A stretch of DNA of 64,000 bases, from assembly GCA_963747965.1 (NCBI GenBank), contig CAVVGZ010000009.1:1-64000 (forward strand), given 5' to 3'. The stretch is from CAVVGZ01 sp963747965 (GTDB taxonomy: Bacteria > Chloroflexota > Anaerolineae > Anaerolineales > Anaerolineaceae). The notes beneath the pieces are model-generated. The model saw only the letters and a program-made list of their open reading frames with translations. It did no database searches and had not been told where the DNA came from. Shown here in pieces: positions 26,694-35,278 of this stretch. A program made the translations under genes and the position numbers. Numbering within the stretch: position 1 is the first letter of the stretch; every line of letters starts with the position of its first letter.

Positions 26694-27558
26694 ATGAACT
26701 GCTTGCAGGAGGGGTGCAATAAAAATATAATGATTCAAACAATGGAGATAATGGAGCAGGAGCAGGGAAAGCTCAAACCAATTATTGTAATCCTACCGGT
26801 CATTGCCTTTCTTATTTTGGCAGGCTGGTGGTATTTGACTCCCCCCGGTCTGCTCGGCAAAGCCGATGCGATTGGCTATGCCATCTGTCACCGAATACCC
26901 GAACGTTCTTTTTGGTTTTTTGGTCGACAAATGCCGTTATGTGCCCGTTGTTCGGGTATGCAGTTGGGAGCCTTGGTGGGGATGGGGTATCTCTTCACCC
27001 GCGGCAGATATGGAAAAATGCCTCCACTCAAAATCTCCCTGGTTCTGGCAATATTTTTTATTGCATTTCGCCGTTGACGGGATTAATTCCTATCTGAATT
27101 TATTTACAGCAGAGACAATCTTATATCCTTCCAGTAATATCCTGAGGCTCATTACCGGTACCGGATTGGGGATCGCAATTGCCGTTGTGACTGTTCCAAT
27201 ATTCAATCAGACCATGTGGGACAATTGGATAAACAAACCATCAATTCCCTCCTTTGCGGTATTCTCTGTACTATTAGTTCTTGCCTCTATTGTCGTGCTG
27301 GGAATACTGTCGGACCTTCCCATCATTCTATATCCCCTGGCACTGCTCAGTGCTGCGAATGTATTGATATTACTAAGCATTGTTTATAGTATTCTGGTGG
27401 TAATATTAATGAAGAAGGAGAACCAGTATCGTTCTTTTAAGGAATTATGGGTAATACTTATGGCTGGTTTTATTTTGGCATTATCCCAAATCGCAGGAAT
27501 GGATTTTCTCCGCTATTCATTTACTGGTTCATGGGATGGATTCACTTTTTTCTCGTAA
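26694..27558 (+). pseudogene. DUF2085 membrane protein, one frameshift
   Basis: DUF2085 proteins are small membrane proteins with a cysteine motif. Here the motif is visible as CHRIPERSFWFFGRQMPLCA and CARCSGMQLGALVG. After IFFIAF the reading shifts by one base (an extra T in GCATTTCGCC near 27072) to AVDGINSYLNLFTAETILYP, which contains the family's DG-N segment, and continues to 27558. It has six or seven membrane segments. Function is unknown. A start at 26730 is also possible. The homopolymer site makes a sequencing error likely. Confidence 0.75.
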
Positions 27559-27580
27559 TGGATTATAGGAGGTTTTAAAA

Positions 27581-28153
27581 ATGGAGGTTCTTAGTATTTT
27601 TTCGGCTTTTGGGCTATCGGCCAGTACAGGGTTAAACGCATATATTCCCCTGATCATTATCGCCTTGCTGGCAAAATTCACAAATCTCATTACCTTACAG
27701 TCTCCCTGGGACGCTCTCACCAGCTGGTGGATTATTGGCATCCTTTTCATACTGGCACTCATCGAGTTTTTCGCAGATACAACACCCGCTGTAAACCACA
27801 TTAATGACCTCATCCAGACCTTTGTGCGCCCGGCAGCAGGTGCCATCGCTTTTGCAGCCAGCGCCCAGGTCATAACAGATATCCACCCGATTCTAGCAAT
27901 GGGACTTGGGGTACTCATTTCAGGCGGCGTACACGCCACCAAAGCGTTAGCCGTCCGGCCGGCAGTTACAGCAGCCACCGGCGGAGCTGCAAATTTGCCC
28001 GTCGGAATGCTTGAGGATTTCACTGCAACCGTTGTTTCGATTATTTCCATTGTTATCCCGATTATCATCGCCTGTATCTGCATCATAATTTCCACATGGC
28101 TGATTCTCCGGATGCTGAAAAATTATCAGAGACAATATAGAACACAAGAATAA
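27581..28153 (+). CDS. DUF4126 membrane protein
   Basis: A 190-residue membrane protein of the DUF4126 family. The opening LSIFSAFGLSASTGLNAYIP is the family hallmark, and FFADTTPAVNHINDLIQTFV plus RPAAGAIAFAAS follow. Four to five membrane segments are visible. It starts 22 bases after DUF2085, with AGGAGGTTTTAAAA as ribosome site, and is probably in one operon with 28177 and 28546. Function is unknown. Confidence 0.85.
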   Translation: MEVLSIFSAFGLSASTGLNAYIPLIIIALLAKFTNLITLQSPWDALTSWWIIGILFILALIEFFADTTPAVNHINDLIQTFVRPAAGAIAFAASAQVITDIHPILAMGLGVLISGGVHATKALAVRPAVTAATGGAANLPVGMLEDFTATVVSIISIVIPIIIACICIIISTWLILRMLKNYQRQYRTQE

Positions 28154-28176
28154 TTCATACAAAGGACGAGGTTTCA

Positions 28177-28527
28177 ATGTCTCTTCAACAGCAGGATGTC
28201 CCTCCGGTACAGGGCGCCAAGACAAGCGTTTGGGCAATTATCAGCCTTATTTCCGGAATATTAGCCTGGTTGGGGGTTTGTGGATTGGGCGGTATCGCCG
28301 CTGTAATATGCGGCCATATCGCTAAAAACGAAATCCATCAAGATCCAACATCCATTACCGGTGACGGAATGGCTACTGCTGGGCTTGTCTTAGGATATTT
28401 GAATATTTTCATAGCAGTAATGGGGATTTGTCTGGCATTACTTGTATTAACTGGAGTGGTTTCAGGGGCTGCAATCTGCTTCCCCTTTCTTAACGAGGTC
28501 AATTGGAACTTCACAAGTGCACCATAA
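28177..28527 (+). CDS. DUF4190-type small membrane protein
   Basis: A 116-residue protein with a proline/glutamine-containing head and two membrane segments. The pattern SVWAIISLISGILAWLGVCG with IAAVICGHIAKNEIHQDP and DGMATAGLVLGYLNI matches the DUF4190 domain. Function is unknown. It is transcribed with its neighbours. Confidence 0.8.
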   Translation: MSLQQQDVPPVQGAKTSVWAIISLISGILAWLGVCGLGGIAAVICGHIAKNEIHQDPTSITGDGMATAGLVLGYLNIFIAVMGICLALLVLTGVVSGAAICFPFLNEVNWNFTSAP

Positions 28528-28545
28528 AATTTCAGGAGGGTACGA

Positions 28546-28785
28546 ATGAGCGATATAAACGATTTCCCAGCCAATCCCGAACCGGTAATGACCGCTGCAC
28601 CAGAGGTATTCGAGGAGCCGGTAATGCCGCCCCCTCAGAAGAGTAAGACAACCACCTGGATTATTATCGCTGTTATTGTTCTCATCCTTTTATGCTGCTG
28701 CTGTGTGGTAACTGTGATTTTTGGAGTTAGCCAGATGGCTAGCTATTTCCGGCTGGAAGATATTCTTAATCAGATTCCTTATTAG
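28546..28785 (+). CDS. Small membrane protein with cysteine cluster
   Basis: A 79-residue protein with a proline-rich acidic head, one membrane helix (about 38-60) ending in four successive cysteines (ILLCCCCVVTVIF), and a short tail. The start follows CAGGAGGGTACGA. It is probably the last gene of the operon and has no recognisable domain. The cysteine row at the membrane face could be acylated or bind metal; this is only a suggestion. Confidence 0.65.
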   Translation: MSDINDFPANPEPVMTAAPEVFEEPVMPPPQKSKTTTWIIIAVIVLILLCCCCVVTVIFGVSQMASYFRLEDILNQIPY

Positions 28786-28970
28786 GTTCTGGCAGGGTAA
28801 TTATTTCTCTGCCGGATCATTTCAGGAAGAACAGCCGCTTACGGTACAAATTGCTGCCATTCTTTGGATTATCCGGGGCAAGTTCAACCTGCCGGTTTAG
28901 TCATTATTTTCCACCTATTCGTAACCCTTTGTCTGTGTGGATTATTTCCAACGTGGCAATAATTTTATAA

Positions 28971-28996
28971 GAATCTCAAATGGATTTGGGATTCTT
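28971..28996. terminator. Bidirectional terminator between convergent operons
   Basis: GAATCTCAAAT and ATTTGGGATTC form a stem of eleven pairs including one G-T, followed by TTTT on the plus strand. It lies between the plus-strand membrane-protein operon and the minus-strand thiamine operon. Confidence 0.6.
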
Positions 28997-29482
28997 TTAT
29001 GGCATGAATTGCTCCAATTGAAATTTTCCTGGTTTTGAGAAAAACTGCTGCAATTTCCTTAAACTCATCCTGGCAGCCTGTCTGATATCCTGTTCGATGA
29101 TCAATTCATCAAACTCATTCTCATCCAGCACCAATTGTCTTCCATCCGGGAAAACAAGTAAATCCAAGGCCAGATCGATATAACGAATGGTATCCCCGTC
29201 AAACTCTGCCGGCTGGGTTACATTGCAGTACCAACCTTTCAAACGGTCATCCAAGCGGTCATGAATTTCAAATATATTGAACCACTCATCACTAAAGTAC
29301 AGTTCCACAAATCGGTCCCCTTTTCCCAGGAACAGACCATGAAATTCCCGGTCTTCGCGGTCAAAATATGCTTCGATGATTATTATGTTTCCCCGGTTTA
29401 CCAGTACAGTCCCCTGGTAACGCCAGGTCTCCTGATTCTGCGGATTCAGTTTTATCACTGTAATTTTGGCATCCATTTCCAT
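28997..29482 (-). CDS. DUF402 family protein
   Basis: A 161-residue DUF402 protein, a family related to the nucleoside phosphohydrolase/FAU-1 fold. The family pattern is seen in FDREDREFHGLFLGKGDRFV, EIHDRLDDRLKGWYCNVTQP and YIDLALDLLVFPDGR with LDENEFDEL. Start 29482 is chosen because GGTGA precedes it and it lies eight bases after the ThiQ stop. It is the last gene of the thiamine operon; a role there is unknown. Some DUF402 proteins hydrolyse nucleoside diphosphates, which would be worth considering beside thiamine diphosphate, but this is inference. Confidence 0.75.
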   Translation of the reverse strand: MEMDAKITVIKLNPQNQETWRYQGTVLVNRGNIIIIEAYFDREDREFHGLFLGKGDRFVELYFSDEWFNIFEIHDRLDDRLKGWYCNVTQPAEFDGDTIRYIDLALDLLVFPDGRQLVLDENEFDELIIEQDIRQAARMSLRKLQQFFSKPGKFQLEQFMP

Positions 29483-29490
29483 TGCGTCAC

Positions 29491-30537
29491 CTAATTTTCC
29501 AGGCAAATTACAGCCTCCGGAGGGATATAAAGCCCAACCGCATCTCCAGGCTTGAGTTCTCCATCCAGTATAAAATGATGGCTGGTATCCCCCATTAATT
29601 GAACCTCCACCTGAAAACCATGCGAACGGAATAGAACATCCTGTACAATTCCAGTGATGACATTATTTTTGCCAATGTCCGGGCTTACAACTGGACCAAA
29701 TGGCCGAAGCAGCACAGTAATCTGGTCCCCAATGCTGGAATTTCCACAAAGCGGATTTCTGCTTTCCAGGATTCCTTGGGGAGTCTCAATTCGTATTGGA
29801 TGAATGGAGATCAATTTGCCTTGAAGGAAATTGGTTAACCCTAAAAATTGTGCTACCCACTGGTTGGCAGGGTGGTTGTAAACCTGGAAGGGCGGACCCT
29901 GCTGTTCAATAACGCCGTTGTGTAACAGGATTAGCCGGTCACCAATCCCAAAAGCTTCTTCCTGGTCATGGGTAACATAAATTACCGGGATTCCGGTAAC
30001 ATGTAAGATCCGGCGAAGCTGTTCGATTAATTGGTCTTTCATCGTACGGTCAAGCGCCCCCATGGGTTCATCCAGCATTAATAATTCTGGACGGGGTACC
30101 AGGGCTCTCGCCAGGGCAACCCGTTGTTGTTCCCCTCCCGAGAGGTCAGTCACCCTCCTGTTCTCAAAACCGGCAAGATTCACCTCGTTCAGGACCTCTC
30201 TGACCCTATCCTCAATTTCCTTTTGAGAAATACCTTGCATACGCAGCCCAAATGCTATGTTTTCCTGGACATTGCGGTGCGGAAAAAGGGCATAATCCTG
30301 GAACATTAAACCAAAATTTCGCTTATGTACCGGAACCGCCCCGATATCTCTGCCTCTCCACAGGACGTGTCCATTTTCAGGTTCCTGTAAACCAGAGATG
30401 ATCTGCAAAATTGTACTTTTTCCACTGCCGGAGGATCCCAACAGGCAGACAGTTTCACCCTGTTCGACCTTAAAGGATACTCCCTTGAGCAGCGGCTTTC
30501 CCTCATATTGTTTGTGGAGATCAATGATTTCCAGCAT
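29491..30537 (-). CDS. thiQ: Thiamine ABC transporter ATP-binding protein
   Basis: A 348-residue ABC ATPase with a C-terminal TOBE-like domain. Walker A is GSSGSGKSTILQIISGLQEP, the Q-loop MFQDYALFPHRNVQENIAFG, the signature LSGGEQQRVALARALVPRPE, Walker B LLMLDEPMGALD and the H-loop VTHDQEEAFGIGDRL. The sequence alone would fit any CysA/PotA-like ATPase. Assignment to thiamine rests on the operon: TPP riboswitch, ThiB and ThiP upstream. It energises thiamine uptake across the cytoplasmic membrane. Confidence 0.85.
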   Translation of the reverse strand: MLEIIDLHKQYEGKPLLKGVSFKVEQGETVCLLGSSGSGKSTILQIISGLQEPENGHVLWRGRDIGAVPVHKRNFGLMFQDYALFPHRNVQENIAFGLRMQGISQKEIEDRVREVLNEVNLAGFENRRVTDLSGGEQQRVALARALVPRPELLMLDEPMGALDRTMKDQLIEQLRRILHVTGIPVIYVTHDQEEAFGIGDRLILLHNGVIEQQGPPFQVYNHPANQWVAQFLGLTNFLQGKLISIHPIRIETPQGILESRNPLCGNSSIGDQITVLLRPFGPVVSPDIGKNNVITGIVQDVLFRSHGFQVEVQLMGDTSHHFILDGELKPGDAVGLYIPPEAVICLEN

Positions 30538-30601
30538 AATCCATAACCTTCCAATCGGCAGGACCCTGATTAATCCTGTCCGGCTCCTGTAGCCAGCGAG
30601 A

Positions 30602-32306
30602 TCAGTACTCCTGTAAGCCTGGTAACCGCAGTTTTTCCATTACCATTATCCCTGCGGCAGTAACGAATAAAAGAAGCGTTGACATTGCCATTGCCTGCCC
30701 GTAATTCAGCGCTCCGGGTTGGGAGAGGTACCGGTAAATGGCTATCGGCAATGTCGGTAAATCCGGACGTGAAAGGAAGGATGTGGCACCAAATTCACCC
30801 AGTGATATGGTAAATGAGAAAATCGCCCCAACCAGACCAGCCCTGGCTAAGATGGGAAGGTCAATCTCTGACCAGACTCTCCTGGGATTTGCACCCAATA
30901 GTGCAGCCGCCTGGCGCAGCACAGGCGGCATGGAAGATAATGCGGGACGCAGTGTTCGCAATACAAATGGAAATGCAACCAGGCTGTGCGCAAATGGTAT
31001 GAGCAGCGGGAACGAGGATGCATCCAATGGAGGCCGGTTAAAAACAACAATGAAACCTAATCCCAGGGTAACCGCTGAGGTACCAAGCGGAAGCATGATA
31101 ACCGGCTCTATTAATGGAATTAATCCTGCTTTTACTTGCCAAAGCATAGGTTGCAAGAAAACCTAAAGACAGTGAAATTACAACCGTGAGCCCGGCAAAA
31201 AGGACCGAATTTCGGGCTGCTTCGACAGGAGAAATATAAGAGAGTGATTCCTGACGATTAATAAAGATTTCCTGGTAAAATGCGCTGGTAAAACCCTGCG
31301 TGAACGCCCCTCTTTGACCACGGTCCGCATCAAAACGCATTACCGAACGCAATGATAGGGCTGCCAGGGGGGAAACCAGCAAGACCAGCAGGATGATAAC
31401 CATTCCGAAGACAAATACTTTTTGACCAAATTTTACGGGCTTGATTTGAGCCTCGCCCTTCAGCCGTGGAGAAATTGGTACATCCCTGCCTCCCGATAAA
31501 CGTGTAGAAAACACCATGATGATAAATGTGCACGTCAACTGCACCACCGAGAGCAACCCGGAAAGCGGCAAATTCAGCATATACATGGCTTGAATGTAGA
31601 TCTCTACCTCTACGGTTGCATAACGGGGCCCGCCCAAAAGCAGTATCACACCAAAACTCATGAAGTTGAACAGGAAAACAAGCAAGATGGCAGAAAACAA
31701 CGATGGTTTCAAGAGAGGAAAAGTGATCTCTCTCAAAGTAGATAGTGGCGACGCTCCCAGCACCCGTGCTGCTTGGGTAAGCCGGGGGTTCATCTGTGAC
31801 CAGGCGCTGCCAACGATGCGAATGATTACCGATGTATTATAAAAAACATGAGCGAGCAGGATCGCCGGAAGCGAATTCAGCATATGTATGGGTGGGCTAT
31901 CTAGGTTTAGCATCTGCATTAAGAGAATATTAGCCCAGCCTCTCGGACCTAACAGCGCAGTAAAGGCAGCCGCGACCACTACCGTCGGTAAAATGAACGG
32001 AATCGTGCTTAATACCCGCAGGATACTCTTGCCCGGAAATGTAAACCTGGCGAAAAGGTAAGCGGCGGGGATTCCTACAAGCAGGGTTAACAGGGTGGAA
32101 AGGCTTGCCTGCCATATTGTAAAACGTAAGGAACGCCATATCTTAAACCAGAAAGCAGGGTTCATTCCATCATCGGCTATAGTTGATCCAGCCAGCCGAA
32201 GAATTGCTCCAAGAGGAAGGAAATAAAATACGAATAAAAAAAGCAGCGGGAGACACCAAAGCAGGATGCTCTTCTTTCCATTGGCTGGTTTTCCGTCGCT
32301 GTTCAA
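30602..32306 (-). pseudogene. thiP: Thiamine ABC transporter permease, one frameshift
   Basis: A double-length permease of about 565 residues, like the fused ThiP/FbpB type. The first half has the EAA-type loop GSAWSQMNPRLTQAARVLGA; the second half repeats it as RPALSSMPPVLRQAAALLGA. Near 31120-31150 the frame shifts from FLATYALASKSRI to LIEPVIMLPLGTSAVTLGLG, and both halves are otherwise intact. The TTG start at 32306 is supported by AGGAAGG upstream. The shift may be an assembly error, because the operon is otherwise complete. It forms the membrane channel with ThiB and ThiQ. Confidence 0.8.
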
Positions 32307-32327
32307 TATCAGTAACCTTCCTGGTGC

Positions 32328-33410
32328 TTACCTTAAAACCACTTCAGTCCAGTCCTCAATCCATTTTGAACGATTCTCAGCAATTAATGCAGGGTCGATC
32401 TGTACAGGTTTTTCTGGAATCTGGGCATATTTCACAAACTCTTCCGGAAGGTTTGCCATTCCATTGACAGGAAAAACAAACATTTGCAACGGCATATCCT
32501 CCTGGAAGGGAACACTTAACATGAAGTCAATAAATTTTTGCGCCATCTCCAAATGCTCTGTACCTTTCAGGATACCGGCTAATTCTACCTGCCGGTAGCA
32601 CATATCCTCACCAACCAGAGAAGCAGTTATAGAATCCTCCAACGGCTTCTCAGCAAAGATCACCTCGGCAGGCGGGCTTGATCCGTAGGAAACCACCATG
32701 GGTTGGTCCCCCTGCCCGCTGGATCCACTGAAGTTTGTATAGTAAGCAGTCTCCCAGTCATTGACCACAACCACCCCATTCCCGGCCAGTTTTTCCCAGT
32801 AATCCAGGTACCCATCCTCACCAAAATGAGCAATTGTAGTCATCAAGAATGCCAATCCAGGAGATGAGGTAGCGGGATTCTCCACAACCAGCAGACCGGC
32901 ATATTCCTTTCTGAGCAGATCTTCCAGGGTCTCTGGGATGGGAAGATGATTGGCTTCAAAGAATTGTTTATCATAGTTGATACATACATCCCCAAAATCC
33001 ACTGGAAGTGCTTTATTGGTGGGATCCAGGAGGTATATCTCCGGGATGTTTTGCAGTTCCGGGGATTTATAGGCCTCGAATAGGTCTTCTTCTAAAGCGC
33101 GTGATAAAAAATTGTTATCCACCCCATAAAGCACATCAGCCAGCGGATTCCCTTTTGTAAGTATTGCCCTGTTAACCACAGCTCCTGCATCCCCGCTCTT
33201 TATAAATGTCAGCTTTACATTGTTTGCCTTTTCAAATGCAGAAATTAAATCCTCGCTTGCCGAAAAGGAATCATGCGTCATAATGAATAATTCGGTCTGC
33301 CCCTGGGCTTGGCTGCTTGTTTCATTGCCGACTTGGTCTTTTGCCCGGCATCCGGAGGTCAATAGAATCAATAGAATACTTAATAGAATCAAAAACCTGA
33401 TATGTCTCAT
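32328..33410 (-). CDS. thiB: Thiamine-binding lipoprotein of ABC transporter
   Basis: A 360-residue extracytoplasmic binding protein. It has a signal peptide with lipobox LTSGC (Cys21) and the ThiB/TbpA pattern LFIMTHDSFSASEDLISAFE, then NPLADVLYGVDNNFLSRALE, PVDFGDVCINYDKQFF, and PATSSPGLAFLMTT. A tryptophan-containing AGNGVVVVNDWETAYYTNFS stretch corresponds to the thiamine pocket region of the family. It delivers thiamine or its phosphates to ThiP. It lies 13 bases after the pyrophosphokinase gene. Confidence 0.9.
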   Translation of the reverse strand: MRHIRFLILLSILLILLTSGCRAKDQVGNETSSQAQGQTELFIMTHDSFSASEDLISAFEKANNVKLTFIKSGDAGAVVNRAILTKGNPLADVLYGVDNNFLSRALEEDLFEAYKSPELQNIPEIYLLDPTNKALPVDFGDVCINYDKQFFEANHLPIPETLEDLLRKEYAGLLVVENPATSSPGLAFLMTTIAHFGEDGYLDYWEKLAGNGVVVVNDWETAYYTNFSGSSGQGDQPMVVSYGSSPPAEVIFAEKPLEDSITASLVGEDMCYRQVELAGILKGTEHLEMAQKFIDFMLSVPFQEDMPLQMFVFPVNGMANLPEEFVKYAQIPEKPVQIDPALIAENRSKWIEDWTEVVLR

Positions 33411-33423
33411 CGATTACTCCAGT

Positions 33424-34077
33424 CTATTCTTCCAAACTACGGGTATGGATACAAAGCAAACAACCCGATTTCACGTTAATTGTTGCCCTCTCGCCTAGAA
33501 GGTGGTTGCTGATTCCGCGGGTAAAAAATGGGTGCAGGGTTTCCTCGTTTAGAGGATAATACAATCCCGTGGTTTCAACCCCACTTACGGGTCCATTGAT
33601 GGGTATAAGAGAAACAAGATCACCTTTCATTCCCAAAATTTGTGTTTCGTTTTGGATCAGGAAAACCGCTACCCGTCCATCATCAAGCCTTACTTCACAA
33701 TTTTGAAGCACTGGTAAAGCCAGGAGAAAAATGTTACCCAGGGTGTGATCCAGCCGGTTTCCAAGTGCCCCCACAATAAGAATTCTTGAATAGCCGCGAT
33801 TCACCACAGCTTGGATAGCCAGTTCTAGATCACTTTCATCCTTTTCTATCTGTGCAAGTTCAATTTCTATACCGGATTGAGTTAAATATTCCCTTTCAAT
33901 CTCCGATACAGAGTCCAGATCCCCAATCACCAGGTGGGGATTTATGGATAGCCTGCGTAAATGGTTTAATCCCCCATCCGCTGCCACAAAATAATCTTCA
34001 CTGGATAGGATGGTCCGCACCAATTTTGGGTCAGGGATCTCGCCATTGACAAAAATCACCGCTCGATGTTTTAGCAT
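33424..34077 (-). CDS. thiN: Thiamine pyrophosphokinase
   Basis: A 217-residue enzyme that converts thiamine to thiamine pyrophosphate with ATP. Motifs: VAADGGLNHLRRLSINPHLV leading to IGDLDS (substrate and Mg binding), DESDLELAIQAVVNRG, and ILIVGALGNRLDHTLGNIFL. The C-terminal thiamine-binding domain has GVETTGLYYPLNEETLHPFF and RGISNHLLGERATINV. The ATG follows directly on the T-run of the riboswitch terminator, and the only ribosome site (GAGGGTG) is the 3' arm of that terminator. The operon thus combines uptake and activation of thiamine. Confidence 0.9.
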   Translation of the reverse strand: MLKHRAVIFVNGEIPDPKLVRTILSSEDYFVAADGGLNHLRRLSINPHLVIGDLDSVSEIEREYLTQSGIEIELAQIEKDESDLELAIQAVVNRGYSRILIVGALGNRLDHTLGNIFLLALPVLQNCEVRLDDGRVAVFLIQNETQILGMKGDLVSLIPINGPVSGVETTGLYYPLNEETLHPFFTRGISNHLLGERATINVKSGCLLCIHTRSLEE

Positions 34078-34108
34078 AAAAAAACACCCTCGCCATCGGA
34101 GGGTGATT
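34078..34108 (-). terminator. Riboswitch-controlled terminator that also hides the ribosome site
   Basis: CACCCTC and GAGGGTG form the stem and seven T residues (34078-34084) follow, ending right at the ATG at 34077. The GAGGGTG arm is the only Shine-Dalgarno-like sequence for thiN, so the hairpin can act on both transcription and translation. Confidence 0.75.
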
Positions 34109-34117
34109 TTCTATTAA

Positions 34118-34207
34118 TTTAATCCCTCCGCCGGCATTATCCGGATCAGGTTTGGCGGGTCGAGGGTAAAAAATATCCCTCCTCTCAGCCATAAAAGCTC
34201 CCCGAAT
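34118..34207 (-). promoter_or_regulatory. TPP riboswitch (THI element)
   Basis: Read on the minus strand it has the conserved parts of the TPP aptamer: GGGGAGC, GGCTGAGAGGAGGG, CGACCC, then ACCTGATCCGGATAATGCCG and GCGGAGGGA. The order and spacing are as in known elements. With thiamine pyrophosphate bound, the downstream terminator should form and shut off the thiN-thiBPQ operon. Confidence 0.95.
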
Positions 34208-34227
34208 TTATTTGTTTGATCACTTAA

Positions 34228-34256
34228 AGTATAGTGTATTCATTCACCCATGTCAA
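34228..34256 (-). promoter_or_regulatory. Promoter of the thiamine operon
   Basis: On the minus strand, TTGACA (34251-34256) and TATACT (34228-34233) are 17 bases apart, a near-consensus sigma-70 promoter. The start of transcription would fall about 15 bases before the riboswitch. Confidence 0.75.
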
Positions 34257-34400
34257 ATTTTTACCTGCCTTTGTGAGGGCTTATCCATCCAAAATCCATC
34301 ATTTACGAATCTGCCAGGGAATTTTGTCCCTTCACCGGACTACCAACACCCGAATATTTGATCATAAATTAAAGCTAACCCCCTGACATGGTTGATGCAG

Positions 34401-35036
34401 TCAGTCCAATGGCTTTTTATCAACATGATAGACACAGGCTCGATCACCACCAGCTCTACATTCCACTTCCCTGACCAGGTAGGTTTTCCCGGCTCCTGCC
34501 CAATAGGTGAACTCTTGAAGGAATCCGGTGGTAAATGAACAAGAGGTGCCTGGTGATATTCTATCCACACACCAGGGGCAATCCTGATCATGCCAGATCC
34601 ATGACTTTTCCGTACTGGATAGGCTGATCGGGTTCTCACCATGATGGTACAGGTTCTGAGATAATGTTTCCAGCCCATACAGTAAACGCCTGCGCGTGGA
34701 TAGCATTTTATAAGTCAAGCCAAACCAGCCAAATATCTCCCCGCGGGCTTTTAGATACGAAAAGAACGACCCCCTGCCGACTCGTGTCAGGATTCCCCGG
34801 GCACTTTTCTCTCCAAAGCAGTCCTCCAGTAATTGTTGAATATTTACCAGGCTGCCTGAGAGGACAGGAGTATCCTGGAGATATTCTTGTCCGGGATGGT
34901 GAATTTCATCGCATCTTCCAGGAGATTGAATCAAACCGGTAAATTTTCCTGGCAAAAGCTCCTCCAGGCTGTCCGAGATCATCCATAACAGATCCTGGTT
35001 TGAAGGATTGGGGAAGCCTGTCATATTCGGCAGCAA
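34401..35036 (-). CDS. V4R (4-vinyl reductase) domain protein
   Basis: A 211-residue protein whose C-terminal half matches the V4R small-molecule-binding domain: CPWCVDRISPGTSCSFTTGF with LQEFTYWAGAGKTYLVREVE and CRAGGDRACVYHV. The row of cysteines (WCxxC, C, C-C) may bind zinc. V4R domains occur in XylR-type activators and in bacteriochlorophyll-related proteins. Here there is no DNA-binding or output domain, so it probably senses a hydrophobic ligand for an unknown partner. The start is TTG at 35036 or ATG at 35024. Confidence 0.75.
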   Translation of the reverse strand: MLPNMTGFPNPSNQDLLWMISDSLEELLPGKFTGLIQSPGRCDEIHHPGQEYLQDTPVLSGSLVNIQQLLEDCFGEKSARGILTRVGRGSFFSYLKARGEIFGWFGLTYKMLSTRRRLLYGLETLSQNLYHHGENPISLSSTEKSWIWHDQDCPWCVDRISPGTSCSFTTGFLQEFTYWAGAGKTYLVREVECRAGGDRACVYHVDKKPLD

Positions 35037-35205
35037 TTCTTCTTCTGGGTTATTTCAATTCCCGTGTGCAGTGCGGACGTCTCCAGTTTATGATCTCCTC
35101 AAATGTAATTTCTATAAATTACCAAAATGTCATTTCTGATTCAAAAGAGATAAATAGGTCGAAATTATACGCTTAAGGGATGGGTAAGTCAATTAAGAAC
35201 TTTTT

Positions 35206-35234
35206 TTGAAGTGTGGATCCAAAATCGGTATAAT
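35206..35234 (+). promoter_or_regulatory. Promoter of the XPB-domain protein gene
   Basis: TTGAAG (35206-35211) and TATAAT (35229-35234) are 17 bases apart. The start codon at 35279 follows 44 bases later, with CAGGAGTACC as ribosome site. Confidence 0.6.
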
Positions 35235-35278
35235 GAGACTTACTTCAAACTAAATTATCAGGAGTACCCTGTTCAGCA

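Noticed and set aside
27072..27078. TGA in the DUF2085 gene as a second selenocysteine codon
   Set aside because: The homologous sequence resumes in a different frame, so this is a one-base insertion, not a recoded stop, and relatives have no cysteine there.
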